From Anaerolineae bacterium (lineage in GTDB: Bacteria > Chloroflexota > Anaerolineae > B4-G1): 27,210 bases of DNA. Every line of letters starts with the position of its first letter. The first letter of the stretch is position 1. The stretch covers positions 1 through 27,210 of the forward strand of contig JADHWW010000123.1 of NCBI GenBank assembly GCA_016783285.1, in the 5' to 3' direction. The notes under the pieces were generated by a model that saw only the letters and a list, made by a program, of their open reading frames with translations, had not been told where the DNA came from and searched no databases. This document shows positions 1 to 8,807 of this stretch, piece after piece. A program made the position numbers and the translations under genes.

Positions 1-507
1 TGGACGCCGACCACTACCCCGACCATGTCGCCTCCCACAGATACGCCCGCGCCCACGCTGACACCGTCGGTCACTCCCACCTTCCCGCCTACTCCCACCT
101 TCCCGCCCACAGCCACCCCGACCCCCCGGGCTACGCGCTCCCCGTGGCCTTTTACCTATGAACTAACCCTGAATCCGCCACAGTACGGCTGTGGTTGGAC
201 TGGGGTGGCGGGCCAAGTGCAGGACCTGGACGGCAATCCTCTCATCGGCTACCCGGTGCATATCTGGGGAGCGGGTCTCGACATGGTCGCCAACTCCGGC
301 GCTGATGCGCGTTTCAACACCGTCTACGGCCATCAGGCCGCGTGGGAGCAGTTCTTTGACAGTCGCCCGAAGCAGATGCAGGTGCAGGTGCAACTCCACG
401 ATCCCTACCGGGAAGACCACCTTCCCATTTCGGAGGCGGTTGTGATTGACATGCCCGGGTATTGTGGTGCGGCTCTGGGCTATGTGGTGTTTACCCAGAA
501 CCACTAG
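1..507 (+). CDS. C-terminal part of a Thr/Pro-rich secreted protein (5' truncated by window)
   Basis: The reading frame is open from base 1 to the TAG at 505-507, so the true start lies upstream. An in-frame ATG at 25 falls inside the low-complexity stretch and is probably not the start. The first ~45 residues are a Thr/Pro-rich linker of repeated TPT/PPT units, as in extracellular wall- or surface-spanning linkers. The following ~115 residues contain a segment resembling the start of a carboxypeptidase-regulatory or Ig-like beta-sandwich (G-x-V-x-D-x-x-G-N-P-L), as in many secreted proteins. Two Cys residues (in YGCGW and GYCGA) could form a disulphide. The function is unknown and probably structural or adhesive. 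It ends 20 bp before the KaiC-like gene, so the two may be cotranscribed. Confidence 0.7.
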   Translation, partial: WTPTTTPTMSPPTDTPAPTLTPSVTPTFPPTPTFPPTATPTPRATRSPWPFTYELTLNPPQYGCGWTGVAGQVQDLDGNPLIGYPVHIWGAGLDMVANSGADARFNTVYGHQAAWEQFFDSRPKQMQVQVQLHDPYREDHLPISEAVVIDMPGYCGAALGYVVFTQNH

Positions 508-527
508 AGAGCAATGAGAGGTAGAAC

Positions 528-1265
528 GTGGCAGATAAACGTGTGACCACTGGTGTTAAGGGCCTGGATGAGATGTTGGGTGGAGGCTTCCTGCCTGGCT
601 CAATGGTGTTGATACGCGGTGCACCAGGCACGGGCAAGACCTCACTGACGCTGCAATTCCTCATCCACGGCGTGACGAAGTACGACGAACCGGGGCTGCT
701 CATATCCTTTGAGGAATTCCCTAGTTCTCTCTACCGTGACGCCGAGGCGCTGGGTTGGAACCTGAAGGAACTAGAGGCAAGTGGGAAACTGCACTTGATG
801 TTCACCTCACCGGAGGTGTTCCTGGCCAGTCTGGAGTCCCCTGATAGTCGTCTCAATCGGTTGATCCTCGAGGCGAACATCCGGCGGCTGGTGCTCGACA
901 GTGCCACTCACTTTAACCGTCTCACCGACGACGCGCAGGAATTGCGCCACATCTATACCTCTGTGGCGAACGGCCTGCGGCGGGAGGGGGTCACGGCGAT
1001 GCTGTTGGGTGAGGAAGGACGGGGTGAGTACCGGCGCGCTGACAAGGGGGGGCTCTCATTCATCGTAGATGCCATCATCCTGTTGCGCTATGTGGAGATC
1101 GAGAGCGCTATGCAACGTGCCATCGTAGTGCTAAAGATGCGGGGCTCCAGCCATGACAAGGGGATCCGCCGTTACGAGATTGGCCCAGGTGGCCTGACGG
1201 TCATGGGTGTCTTTGAGGGGCGTGAGGGGCTGCTCAGCGGCACTTCACACCGGGCACTGCCGTAG
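528..1265 (+). CDS. Single-domain KaiC/RadA-like RecA-superfamily ATPase
   Basis: This 245-residue protein has one RecA-type ATPase domain. The Walker A motif GAPGTGKT is at residues 31-38, paired acidic residues (FEE) are at 61-63 where KaiC has its catalytic glutamates, and a Walker B-like strand (RRLVLDS) ends near D124. The N-terminal TGVKGLDEMLGGG is the classic KaiC-family entry sequence. Cyanobacterial KaiC has two such domains, so this belongs to the widespread single-domain group, many of which are linked to signalling. No autophosphorylation-site region is recognisable. The start is a GTG with GAGAGGT about 5 nt upstream. It lies upstream of rsmI in the same direction. A role in signal transduction is inference; the ATP-binding fold is clear. 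Confidence 0.85.
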   Translation: MADKRVTTGVKGLDEMLGGGFLPGSMVLIRGAPGTGKTSLTLQFLIHGVTKYDEPGLLISFEEFPSSLYRDAEALGWNLKELEASGKLHLMFTSPEVFLASLESPDSRLNRLILEANIRRLVLDSATHFNRLTDDAQELRHIYTSVANGLRREGVTAMLLGEEGRGEYRRADKGGLSFIVDAIILLRYVEIESAMQRAIVVLKMRGSSHDKGIRRYEIGPGGLTVMGVFEGREGLLSGTSHRALP

Positions 1266-1332
1266 TTAGCCGTTAGCGGTAGGGATTTATCATCGGCTGT
1301 TCCTCGTTGGTTGTGTCATTGGTTGTTAGCCT

Positions 1333-2160
1333 GTGGGCACTCTTTACCTGGTCGGTACCCCTATTGGTAACCTGGAGGACATCACCCTCCGCGCTCTGCG
1401 GATTCTCAAGGAAGCCGCGCTTATCGCTGCAGAGGACACCCGCCGTGCCCATATTCTCGCCCGGCGCTACGAGATCGGGACCCCTATCACTAGTTACTTC
1501 GAGGGCAACAAATTGACGAAGCTGGAGACGGTGCTGCGCGCGCTGGATGCGGGCGACGTGGCCCTTATCTCCGAGGCTGGGATGCCGGGGCTTTCGGACC
1601 CCGGTTACGAACTCATCCGCGCTGCCGTCAAGTATGGCTATCCGGTCGTGCCCATCCCAGGCCCCTCGGCTCCTGTGACGGCGCTAGTTGTCTCTGGTCT
1701 GCCTTGCGACAGTTTTGTCTACCTGGGCTTCCTGCCTCGACGCCGGAATGAGCGGCGCGGGCTGCTGGCCGAGGTGGTGCAGGAGCGGCGCACGCTGGTC
1801 TTCTTTGAAGCCCCCCACCGTTTGCGCAAGAGTCTGGCTGATATCGAGGATGTGCTGGGTGACCGGTTGCTGGTCATCTGTCGTGAACTAACTAAGTTAC
1901 ACGAGGAAGTGTGGCGGGGAACCGTTGCTAAGGCGCGGGTCCACTTCGACAAGGTCGAGCCACGGGGCGAATTCACCCTCGTCATCGGTGGGGCATCGGA
2001 GGAGCGCGAGCGGTGGGATGATGGCCGGGTGCAGGCTGCGCTAGGTGAACTGCTGGCGCAAGGTGTGCCGCGTACTGCTGCTGCACGACGCATCGCTGCT
2101 GCCTCTGGTTGGAACCGTGCAGCGGTCTACGAACTCAGTCTCGAAGTCGGGCGGAATTGA
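1333..2160 (+). CDS. rsmI: 16S rRNA (cytidine-1402-2'-O)-methyltransferase RsmI
   Basis: The 275-residue product is close to the usual RsmI length of about 280. It belongs to the tetrapyrrole (SAM-dependent) methyltransferase fold. Diagnostic stretches are the N-terminal GTLYLVGTPIGNLEDIT, the AEDTR strand, SEAGMPGLSDPG, and the IPGPSAP segment that lines the SAM pocket. RsmI adds the 2'-O-methyl group to C1402 in the ribosomal P-site. The start is the GTG at 1333, which gives the canonical N-terminus; the Shine-Dalgarno match is weak. The 67-bp spacer upstream contains short reiterated words (GTTAGC, GTTGGTTGT). The next gene begins directly after the stop. Confidence 0.95.
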   Translation: MGTLYLVGTPIGNLEDITLRALRILKEAALIAAEDTRRAHILARRYEIGTPITSYFEGNKLTKLETVLRALDAGDVALISEAGMPGLSDPGYELIRAAVKYGYPVVPIPGPSAPVTALVVSGLPCDSFVYLGFLPRRRNERRGLLAEVVQERRTLVFFEAPHRLRKSLADIEDVLGDRLLVICRELTKLHEEVWRGTVAKARVHFDKVEPRGEFTLVIGGASEERERWDDGRVQAALGELLAQGVPRTAAARRIAAASGWNRAAVYELSLEVGRN

Positions 2161-2162
2161 GA

Positions 2163-3242
2163 ATGGGCAAGTGGGATTGGGTCAGAGGACACAGACCGAT
2201 CCGGCGCGAAGCGACGAAGGGGGGCGTCAGTGCTGGGTACACGCTCAATGACCTTGTTCAGGCTGGCACGATTGGCCAGCGACGCGCTGCCCGTTTCCGC
2301 GCCCAAACCGGTCTGGCGGATTTCGCCTGGCGGGTGTTTTGGCCGAAGGTGGCGGTCAGAGGAAGGTACTACGGGGAGGCAACGGCCCGAGCGCAGGGCT
2401 TCGCCATCTTCATACACGGCTGGGACGGTAACCATGCCATCTGGGAACAGATTCCGGCCTTGGTATGCGCTGCCAACCCCCGGCTGGTTGCGCTGGCTGC
2501 CGACGTGAACGGCTTCGGCGGTTCCCCTTTCGCCAGTGAGTTACCCGTTGTCGAAGCCTGCGATTCGGCTGCGAACATGGCTGCTGTCGAGTGCTGGATC
2601 GAGTTGTTGAGGCTACGCTCAAGCCAGCGGGCGACCTGTCGCCTGCGCGTTATCACTCTCGTTGGCCATTCGATGAGCGGCGCGTCACTGTTCTACCTGG
2701 ATGAGAACCGCTGGCGTCAGCATGAGGTCGCCAGGTTGGCGATTGCGCCCGCGCTGTTGGTCAAGGACTCACTGCGCCAGAGTTTTTACAGGGCGCTTGG
2801 CGTCAGCATCTGGGCCGGTTCGACCGGCGATATGTTGGGATGGCTCAAGACCAGGCTGGCCCCTTCCGTTGTCGGGATGCTCATCGGTTCGGCCAGCCGG
2901 GCCGTGAAAGCCGAGCACGTGCGCGTATTCAACACCACGCCTAAGGGCGTGCTGGCACAGACCTTCTTCGCGATGGGGGCCATTCCCCGTCAGGTCAAGC
3001 CCCGCCGCTGGCGTCATTTCCGCATCATGCTGGGCCATAAGGACCGCTTGGTTGGAGTCAGACCGATGTTGGAACTCTTGGAGGAACTGGGCTTTACCAG
3101 CGATCAGGTGTGCGTCAGGCTGGGCGATCATTACCTCTTCTCGGTCAGCAACCAGAGCCGCCAGTTACACCTGCGCAACCGGGAGATCGTGATCGAAGAG
3201 ATCCTCTCCTTGCACGAAGCGTGCCGGCGTGGAACGTCGTAG
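2163..3242 (+). CDS. Alpha/beta-hydrolase fold protein
   Basis: The protein is 359 residues from the ATG at 2163, three bases after the rsmI stop. The frame is also open upstream to an ATG at 2109 inside rsmI, but that start would need a long overlap. The alpha/beta-hydrolase signature is present: an oxyanion-type HGWDG at residues 85-89, and a nucleophile elbow GHSMSG with Ser170. A candidate acid lies in GHKDRLV, and a C-terminal His in GDHYLF. The elbow has Ser where the second Gly of G-x-S-x-G normally sits. A ~60-residue basic N-terminal extension precedes the core. Substrate cannot be told; an esterase- or lipase-like activity is the generic guess. The 3' end passes close to the aconitase-X start, consistent with an operon. 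Confidence 0.8.
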   Translation: MGKWDWVRGHRPIRREATKGGVSAGYTLNDLVQAGTIGQRRAARFRAQTGLADFAWRVFWPKVAVRGRYYGEATARAQGFAIFIHGWDGNHAIWEQIPALVCAANPRLVALAADVNGFGGSPFASELPVVEACDSAANMAAVECWIELLRLRSSQRATCRLRVITLVGHSMSGASLFYLDENRWRQHEVARLAIAPALLVKDSLRQSFYRALGVSIWAGSTGDMLGWLKTRLAPSVVGMLIGSASRAVKAEHVRVFNTTPKGVLAQTFFAMGAIPRQVKPRRWRHFRIMLGHKDRLVGVRPMLELLEELGFTSDQVCVRLGDHYLFSVSNQSRQLHLRNREIVIEEILSLHEACRRGTS

Positions 3243-3255
3243 GGAGCAAAGCCAG

Positions 3256-4494
3256 GTGAAATTGGAACTTTCGGCTGAAGAGCGATCCATGCTGGCTGGT
3301 GACTTCGGCCCCGGCGTGCGCAAGGCGATGGAAATTGTCGTCGCGCTGGGACGGGTTTATGGTGCGCTCCGGCTGGTGCCGGTAGGTTCCGTGCAAGTGG
3401 CGGGGGTCAGTTACCGCAACCTGGGAGAGGCAGGACTTGAGTTCTTGCGCGAGTGGGCCGACCAGTCCGCACGGGTGTGCGTGCCCACGACGCTGAATCC
3501 GGCCGGGATGGACCTGCGTGCTTGGCGGGAATTGGGCTTTTCGGAAAGGTTCGCCCGCCGGCAACTGTCGGTGATCGAGGTCTACCAGCGGTTGGGTGTG
3601 CGTGCAACCTGCACCTGCACGCCTTATTTGGTGGGTAACGTGCCCCACAAAGGTGCACACGTGGCCTGGGCGGAGTCCTCGGCAGTGAGTTATGCCAACT
3701 CGGTGCTGGGTGCGCGCACTAACCGTGAGGGCGGGCCGGGTGCGCTGGCCGCGGGTATCACAGGGCGCACCGCTGCCTATGGTCTGCACCTGGACGAGAA
3801 CCGCCGTGCTCTGCTGCGGGTGGTCGTGCGCTGTCCGGTACGCACGTTTTCCGACTTCGGGGCACTGGGGTACCTGGTCGGGAAGGCGGCCCGCAACCGC
3901 GTGCCGTATTTCGTGGGCCTGGAGGTGGGGGCGGGGTTACCCCGCTCCTGCTCCGACGCCGCCTTGAAGGCGTTGGGGGCGGCGATGGCGGCCAGTGGCG
4001 CTGTACCGCTGTATCACGTCGCAGGGGTCACGCCCGAAGCCGACCAGTCAGACGTGCTGGCCCCTGACCACGAGACGCTAGTCGTAGACGATCTGCAGCC
4101 TGCATACGCTGCGCTCAATTCCGACGTCCATGGGAATAGGATTGATCTGGTCTGGTGCGGCTGCCCGCACTCGGATCTGGAGGAGATCGCGGAGGTAGTG
4201 CGGCTGCTGGCCGGGCGACTGGTGAAGACCCCGTTGTGGATCACGACAGCGCGGGAGACACGGGAGCAAGCCAGAGCAGAGGGACTAGTAGCCGCAGTCG
4301 AGGACAGCGGTGGACGAGTGGTGGCCGATATGTGCGTGGTCGTGGCTCCGATGCAGGAACTGGGCTTTCGCACGCTGGCGACTCCATCAGCCAAAGGGGC
4401 CACTTACGTACCCTCCCATACGGGATTGCAGGTGCGCTATGGGACGGTTGAGGAGTGCATTGAGGCAGCGGTAACCGGCGTCTGGTCGGGATAA
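3256..4494 (+). CDS. Aconitase X (DUF521) large/catalytic subunit
   Basis: The 412-residue product matches the AcnX catalytic domain. Diagnostic stretches are CTCTPYL, AWAESSAVSYANSVLGARTN, the adjoining EGGPGALAAGITGRT, and YGLHLDENR. Members of this family are dehydratases such as cis-3-hydroxy-L-proline dehydratase and the archaeal phosphomevalonate dehydratase. These normally act with a small 'swivelling' domain (DUF126), fused or encoded next door. I see no such domain in the protein or in the window. I chose GTG 3256 because VKLELSAEE resembles the usual N-terminus and AGGGAGC lies about 8 nt upstream; an in-frame start at 3229 would overlap the hydrolase. Its last 58 bp overlap the convergent kinase gene. 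Confidence 0.85.
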   Translation: MKLELSAEERSMLAGDFGPGVRKAMEIVVALGRVYGALRLVPVGSVQVAGVSYRNLGEAGLEFLREWADQSARVCVPTTLNPAGMDLRAWRELGFSERFARRQLSVIEVYQRLGVRATCTCTPYLVGNVPHKGAHVAWAESSAVSYANSVLGARTNREGGPGALAAGITGRTAAYGLHLDENRRALLRVVVRCPVRTFSDFGALGYLVGKAARNRVPYFVGLEVGAGLPRSCSDAALKALGAAMAASGAVPLYHVAGVTPEADQSDVLAPDHETLVVDDLQPAYAALNSDVHGNRIDLVWCGCPHSDLEEIAEVVRLLAGRLVKTPLWITTARETREQARAEGLVAAVEDSGGRVVADMCVVVAPMQELGFRTLATPSAKGATYVPSHTGLQVRYGTVEECIEAAVTGVWSG

Positions 4495-5618
4495 AGGGCG
4501 CTGCTGCAGGCATCCGAGATCTTCGGTAGCACAAAGTAGAACGTGCTACCTTGTCCGGGCGCGCTCTCTGCCCATATGCGTCCACCGTGTAATTCTACGT
4601 AGGCGCGGGCGATGGCAAGCCCCATTCCCGCGCCTTGTTGTTCGTGCCTCGCCCGGTCGACCTGGTGTAGCGGTTCGAAGATGTGGGAGAGTCGATGGGC
4701 CGGCATCCCCACTCCGTGATCCTGGACACTCGCCAGAACTCCCTCAGGTGTTTCCGTCGCCGCCACTTTCACCACGCCACCCTCCGCCAGGGAGAACTTG
4801 ACCGCGTTGTCCAACAGTCGCAGCAGTACGTCTACGATCTGTCCGCGGCACACTCGCACGGGTGGCAACGATAGAGGTACTTCCAGGACGATTTTCACTC
4901 CACGAGCATTTGCGGTCTCGGCAAAATCGCTAACGACCTGGTGCAGAAGCGCGGGCAGTTGCCCGTCGGCGCGGGAAGATAACCGATAATCTTGTGCTGC
5001 CCCCTCAGTGCGGAGCGTCAACCAGGTAAGCATATCTTGCACCAGTCGTCCCAGGCGATCACTTCCCACCTTGATACCGTTGAGGCAGAGTATCAGGTCT
5101 TCCTCGGTCAGTGTGTCGCGATCCATGGTTACCATCTCCAGGTAGCCCTGGATGTACGTCAGCGGTGTCCGTAACTCGTGGCTGATCATTGTTGCCAGTT
5201 GGTCCTTGAGTGTCGCGACTTCGGATTGAGCCACGGCATGTCGCACCTTGGCGCGCTCAATCTTGGCCTGTACGACCACAAGCAGATCCTCTGGCAAGAA
5301 GGGCTTGGTCAGGTAGTCATCCACGCCGAGCTGTTTACCGCGTCGTATCTCCTCTGGGCGATGCTTGGCGGTCAGAAATACGAAGGGGATGTCAACCCAT
5401 GCCTGGTTGGCCTGCACAGCCTCGCAGAACTCGTAGCCATCCATACCTCCCATCATAATATCTGAGAGGATCAGATCCGGCTTACGCCGCGCTATTTGCC
5501 TGAGCCCGTCCTGCCCGTTGGCAGCGCGCATGATATCGTAGCTGGCCAGTTCTAGCGTGTCGGAGATGCCCTCAGCCATCGCTGTGTCATCTTCAACAAC
5601 CAGAATACATGGGTTCAT
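4437..5618 (-). CDS. Receiver-histidine kinase hybrid (REC-HisKA-HATPase)
   Basis: This 393-residue soluble protein starts with a receiver domain: acidic pocket E9/D10, phospho-acceptor D53 in LILSDIMM, T83 and K105 in TKPF. A short helical linker follows. The HisKA motif has phospho-accepting H147 in SHELRTP, and the HATPase_c domain has N-box LLDNAVKF, G1 DHGVGMP and G2 GAGMGLAIA. Input therefore comes by phosphotransfer to the N-terminal receiver, which would gate the kinase. No membrane segment is visible. A GGAG lies about 7 nt before the ATG, 22 bp after the upstream kinase gene. After the canonical STFYFVLP end there is a ~28-residue tail that reads antisense through the aconitase-X gene. 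Confidence 0.9.
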   Translation of the reverse strand: MNPCILVVEDDTAMAEGISDTLELASYDIMRAANGQDGLRQIARRKPDLILSDIMMGGMDGYEFCEAVQANQAWVDIPFVFLTAKHRPEEIRRGKQLGVDDYLTKPFLPEDLLVVVQAKIERAKVRHAVAQSEVATLKDQLATMISHELRTPLTYIQGYLEMVTMDRDTLTEEDLILCLNGIKVGSDRLGRLVQDMLTWLTLRTEGAAQDYRLSSRADGQLPALLHQVVSDFAETANARGVKIVLEVPLSLPPVRVCRGQIVDVLLRLLDNAVKFSLAEGGVVKVAATETPEGVLASVQDHGVGMPAHRLSHIFEPLHQVDRARHEQQGAGMGLAIARAYVELHGGRIWAESAPGQGSTFYFVLPKISDACSSALYPDQTPVTAASMHSSTVP

Positions 5619-5640
5619 GTCTTGCTCCGTTGTGGTGCGG

Positions 5641-8355
5641 TTACGGCTCGGTGATAGCCGGGTCTGGCGGCTGTTCTACTTCTTGGGGCCGGGCTGCGGC
5701 GGGAAGCCAGACTGTGAAAGTGCTTCCCTGATCTACCTCGCTCTCCACTTCGATCCGCCCCCGGTGTAGTTCAACGATCTCTTTCACGATAGCCAATCCC
5801 AAGCCAGTTCCTGGCACGGCCAACGCACGGGACTGCTGCCCCCGGAAGAAGCGATCGAAGATGTGCGGTAGTTCGTCCTGCGGAATCCCGACCCCGCTAT
5901 CGGTGACGGTGATAGTAACATACCGGTAATCTTTAGCCTCCGCTGTGCCCAACCGGACGGCGATCTCGCCTCCTGATGGGGTGTAGTTTATGGCATTGGC
6001 GACCAAATTGCTTAGCACCTGGATGATCTGGTTGCGGTCGCCGCTGGCTGGCGGAATTTCAGGGGAAAGTTGGGTGTCCAGACGCAGGCCCTTGGCCACA
6101 GCCGCCTGCCGGTGAACTTCCACCAGGTTCGCCAGCAGACCCTGGAGCGTGATCGGTTGGGGAACGATCTGCACCTGACCAGCGTCCAGCCGCGAGAGAT
6201 CGAGTAGACTCTCGATTAGATTCTCCAAGCGTGTGCTTTCCTGTTGTAGCACCTCCAGGTACCGCGCCTGTTTGTCTGGCCTGCCCCCTTCGAGTAGGGA
6301 GAGGTAGAGTTTTATGTTGGCGATGGGCGTGCGCAGTTCGTGCGAGACGTTCGACACGAACTGCGTTTTCATGCGGTCCAACTCCCGCAGCCGGCTGACA
6401 TCGCTGAGCACGACCACGGTCCCCAGCGAGGGATCCTCCTCGCCGATGGGCGTGGCCCGGGCCTGCAGCGACAGTGTGCCCAGTTCGACGATTTCCTCTA
6501 ACTCATTATTGGCCCGGAGGCCCCACCTGCGGACGCGATCGGTCAGGAATTCTCGTTCGTCGGTGCTCAGTTGCCTTTCCAGGAGATGTCTGGCGCGCTC
6601 ATTGGTGAGCACGACCTTTCCCACCCGGTCGGTGACGAACACGGCGTCGGCTACGCTGTGCAGGATTGCCTCGGTGTGTTCCTTCTGACGGGCGATCTCG
6701 ACTGTGCGCTCGGCCACCCGCTGCTCGAGGTTGGCCGCGTGTGCTTTCAATTTGCGGTACAACCGTGCGTTCTCGATAGCCGTCGCGACTTGGTTGGCGA
6801 TGGTGGAGAGAAGACGCTGGTCCGTGTCTTCGAACTTCATTGGCCCTGTGCGGGCAACCGTGAGTGCGCCCAGCGGCTGCTCGCCCACAAACATGAGCGC
6901 GTAGATGTCTGAGCGCAGCGCTGGCGCATTGTCAGGCAGGACGTTGTCCATGTTCTGCACGTGCCGTTGGATCGGGGCGGCCGGTGCGGGTGATGTGAGG
7001 ACAGGCCAATGATTGAGCATGCTCTGCTCTAGTTTGTTGAGCCCGGCCTCTCCCACTGGGCTGGAGATGTTGAAAAAACTGCATAGCGTGCCGTCTATTC
7101 CAACCAGTAGTCCAGCAACATCGTTGGGGATCAAGTCGCCCAACTGGCCCAGGAGCCGTTCTGGGATACGCTCCAGATCCAGCGATGTCATCTGGCGGCT
7201 CAGATTGTACAGAGTACGTGCCTCTCGCTGACCAGTCTCAGCCGCTTCGAGAAGTTGCGCCCGGTTCACGGTGACAGCCAGCGAGCCGGCAAATACTTCC
7301 AACAACTCCAAGCGCCCAGCATCCCTCGGGTCGCGCGGACTCACGATGTCCAGTACACCGACAGCCTGTCCTTCCGCGATCAGGGGAAGCACTACTTCAT
7401 ATCTCTGGCCTCCGGCGGGAGTGTTGGCTTGTGTACCATCCGGGCTGAAAGGTACCAGCACGGGCCGGTGGCTGGTCAAGGCGCGGGCGGCTGCGCCGTT
7501 TTCGGTTTCAGGCTGCCACGGTGGCAAAGCGTGATTGTCAATCCATGGGGCTTGTGCGGTGGCGCAAATGTTCACGACTGGCTTCGGCCCGGCTCTCTCC
7601 AGCATGGCCACGCAGACGCGATCACATCCAAAGATGACCTGGATTTTCTCTGCCACTGCTTGGGTCAGAGCGCTGGTGCTGCGCAATACTGTGATCTCGT
7701 GCATCGCCTCGTTAATGAGGGCCATTTGTTCCACTTGCCGCCGAAGCATCTCCGTCAAGTGGATATTCTCCACTGCTACCGCCGCCTGCTGAGCCAGTTG
7801 GGTGAGTAGACGCAGGTGGTGATGGTCGAATCGGTAGGGCTCATTGCTCTGAACAGAGAGCGCGCCGACAGGCCGATTCCGGACAAGAAGTGGCACGCCC
7901 AGCCAGGCACGGCACACCTCGCTGCTTGTATAGGGGATAAGTGGCAGCACATCCTGTTCTACGGCGAGGTTCTTGATCAACAATGGCTTGCCAGTGCGGA
8001 TAATCTGGCTCACGAGCCCCCCCTCGTCGAGGGGTAGTATGATGGGGGGCATCTGTTCGCGTCTGTCAACCACTTCGACCCGCAGCGTTCCGTTGGATTC
8101 GTCGCAGAGCGCCAGTGCCACGGTCGTTACGCCGAACAGTTCGTCCAACCCCCCGGCCAACAATGTGAAGATGCGCCCGGGATCGGAGGTGGAGGCCAAG
8201 GCGGTGGCGGTGTCGTACAGCACGCCCAACTCCCACACTGAGTGCGCTGTGTGTGAGTAGGGAGCGGCCGCCTGCGGATCGGCAGCACCTGGGAACACGC
8301 TTTCTGTTCCCGGTGCTGGCACCAAGTTCGTCGCTTCAGGCGTAAGCACGGTCAT
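5641..8355 (-). CDS. Soluble sensor histidine kinase with three GAF domains and a PAS domain
   Basis: The protein is 904 residues. In order I read GAF1 (about 40-205), GAF2 (about 210-375), GAF3 (about 380-545), a coiled coil ending in a LEQRVAERTVEIARQ linker, a PAS-like domain (about 565-670), HisKA with H672 in SHELRTP, and HATPase_c. The last has N-box NLVANAINYTP, G1 DSGVGIP and G2 GTGLGLAIVKE. The GAF domains end in the typical A-V-A-V-E-N or A-I-E-N-A-R-L helix. No signal peptide or membrane span is seen, so it senses a cytoplasmic small molecule or redox state; the ligand is unknown. The ATG overlaps the upstream receiver gene by 20 bp, implying translational coupling, with GGAGG just before it. 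Confidence 0.92.
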   Translation of the reverse strand: MTVLTPEATNLVPAPGTESVFPGAADPQAAAPYSHTAHSVWELGVLYDTATALASTSDPGRIFTLLAGGLDELFGVTTVALALCDESNGTLRVEVVDRREQMPPIILPLDEGGLVSQIIRTGKPLLIKNLAVEQDVLPLIPYTSSEVCRAWLGVPLLVRNRPVGALSVQSNEPYRFDHHHLRLLTQLAQQAAVAVENIHLTEMLRRQVEQMALINEAMHEITVLRSTSALTQAVAEKIQVIFGCDRVCVAMLERAGPKPVVNICATAQAPWIDNHALPPWQPETENGAAARALTSHRPVLVPFSPDGTQANTPAGGQRYEVVLPLIAEGQAVGVLDIVSPRDPRDAGRLELLEVFAGSLAVTVNRAQLLEAAETGQREARTLYNLSRQMTSLDLERIPERLLGQLGDLIPNDVAGLLVGIDGTLCSFFNISSPVGEAGLNKLEQSMLNHWPVLTSPAPAAPIQRHVQNMDNVLPDNAPALRSDIYALMFVGEQPLGALTVARTGPMKFEDTDQRLLSTIANQVATAIENARLYRKLKAHAANLEQRVAERTVEIARQKEHTEAILHSVADAVFVTDRVGKVVLTNERARHLLERQLSTDEREFLTDRVRRWGLRANNELEEIVELGTLSLQARATPIGEEDPSLGTVVVLSDVSRLRELDRMKTQFVSNVSHELRTPIANIKLYLSLLEGGRPDKQARYLEVLQQESTRLENLIESLLDLSRLDAGQVQIVPQPITLQGLLANLVEVHRQAAVAKGLRLDTQLSPEIPPASGDRNQIIQVLSNLVANAINYTPSGGEIAVRLGTAEAKDYRYVTITVTDSGVGIPQDELPHIFDRFFRGQQSRALAVPGTGLGLAIVKEIVELHRGRIEVESEVDQGSTFTVWLPAAARPQEVEQPPDPAITEP

Positions 8356-8728
8356 GTGCCTCCGGCGCGCAACGACGGATGAGGGGTACCAGGTCGGTGC
8401 TGAGGGTGGGCTTGGCTACGAATCCTGCCGCGCCTGCCTCCGCTGAGGCAGAACGATACTGGGCGGTATCGATCAGGGTGACGAGGATCACGGCCAGGCC
8501 AGGGTACTTCTCTCGCAGCATACGAGTCAGTGTCAGGCCATTGATCTCTGGCATCGCGACATCCACCAGCGCAATCTGCGGGGTTGTCTTCTGCGCCAAG
8601 GCCAGCGCGTCTTTGGCGCTGGTGGCTTCGGCTACCACCTCAATATCGGTGAAACGGGAGAGAAAGCGGCGCACGATGCCGATGAAGGTTGGGTTGTCGT
8701 CCACAATCAGGACCTTTATTGATTCCAT
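8336..8728 (-). CDS. Stand-alone receiver (CheY-like) response regulator
   Basis: The 130-residue protein is a receiver domain with no attached output domain. Visible residues are the acidic pair D10/D11, phospho-acceptor D56 in ALVDVAMPE, the conserved T84 in ILVTL, and K106 in VAKP. It is the first gene of a three-gene operon with the GAF kinase and the receiver-kinase hybrid, so it probably shuttles phosphate or acts by protein-protein contact. The ATG is preceded by AGAGGGAAACAA, a good ribosome-binding site. A promoter and two repeated boxes lie upstream. Confidence 0.9.
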   Translation of the reverse strand: MESIKVLIVDDNPTFIGIVRRFLSRFTDIEVVAEATSAKDALALAQKTTPQIALVDVAMPEINGLTLTRMLREKYPGLAVILVTLIDTAQYRSASAEAGAAGFVAKPTLSTDLVPLIRRCAPEAHDRAYA

Positions 8729-8807
8729 TTGTTTCCCTCTGTTCGTTGGATTGTAATTCGGTATTTGCTCTCCATGGACGAAGTGGTATACTTATCACTG
8801 TAGGATC

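Noticed and set aside
528..1265. Circadian-clock KaiC
   Set aside because: Only one ATPase domain is present and there is no KaiA/KaiB in the window; it belongs to the broader KaiC-like group.
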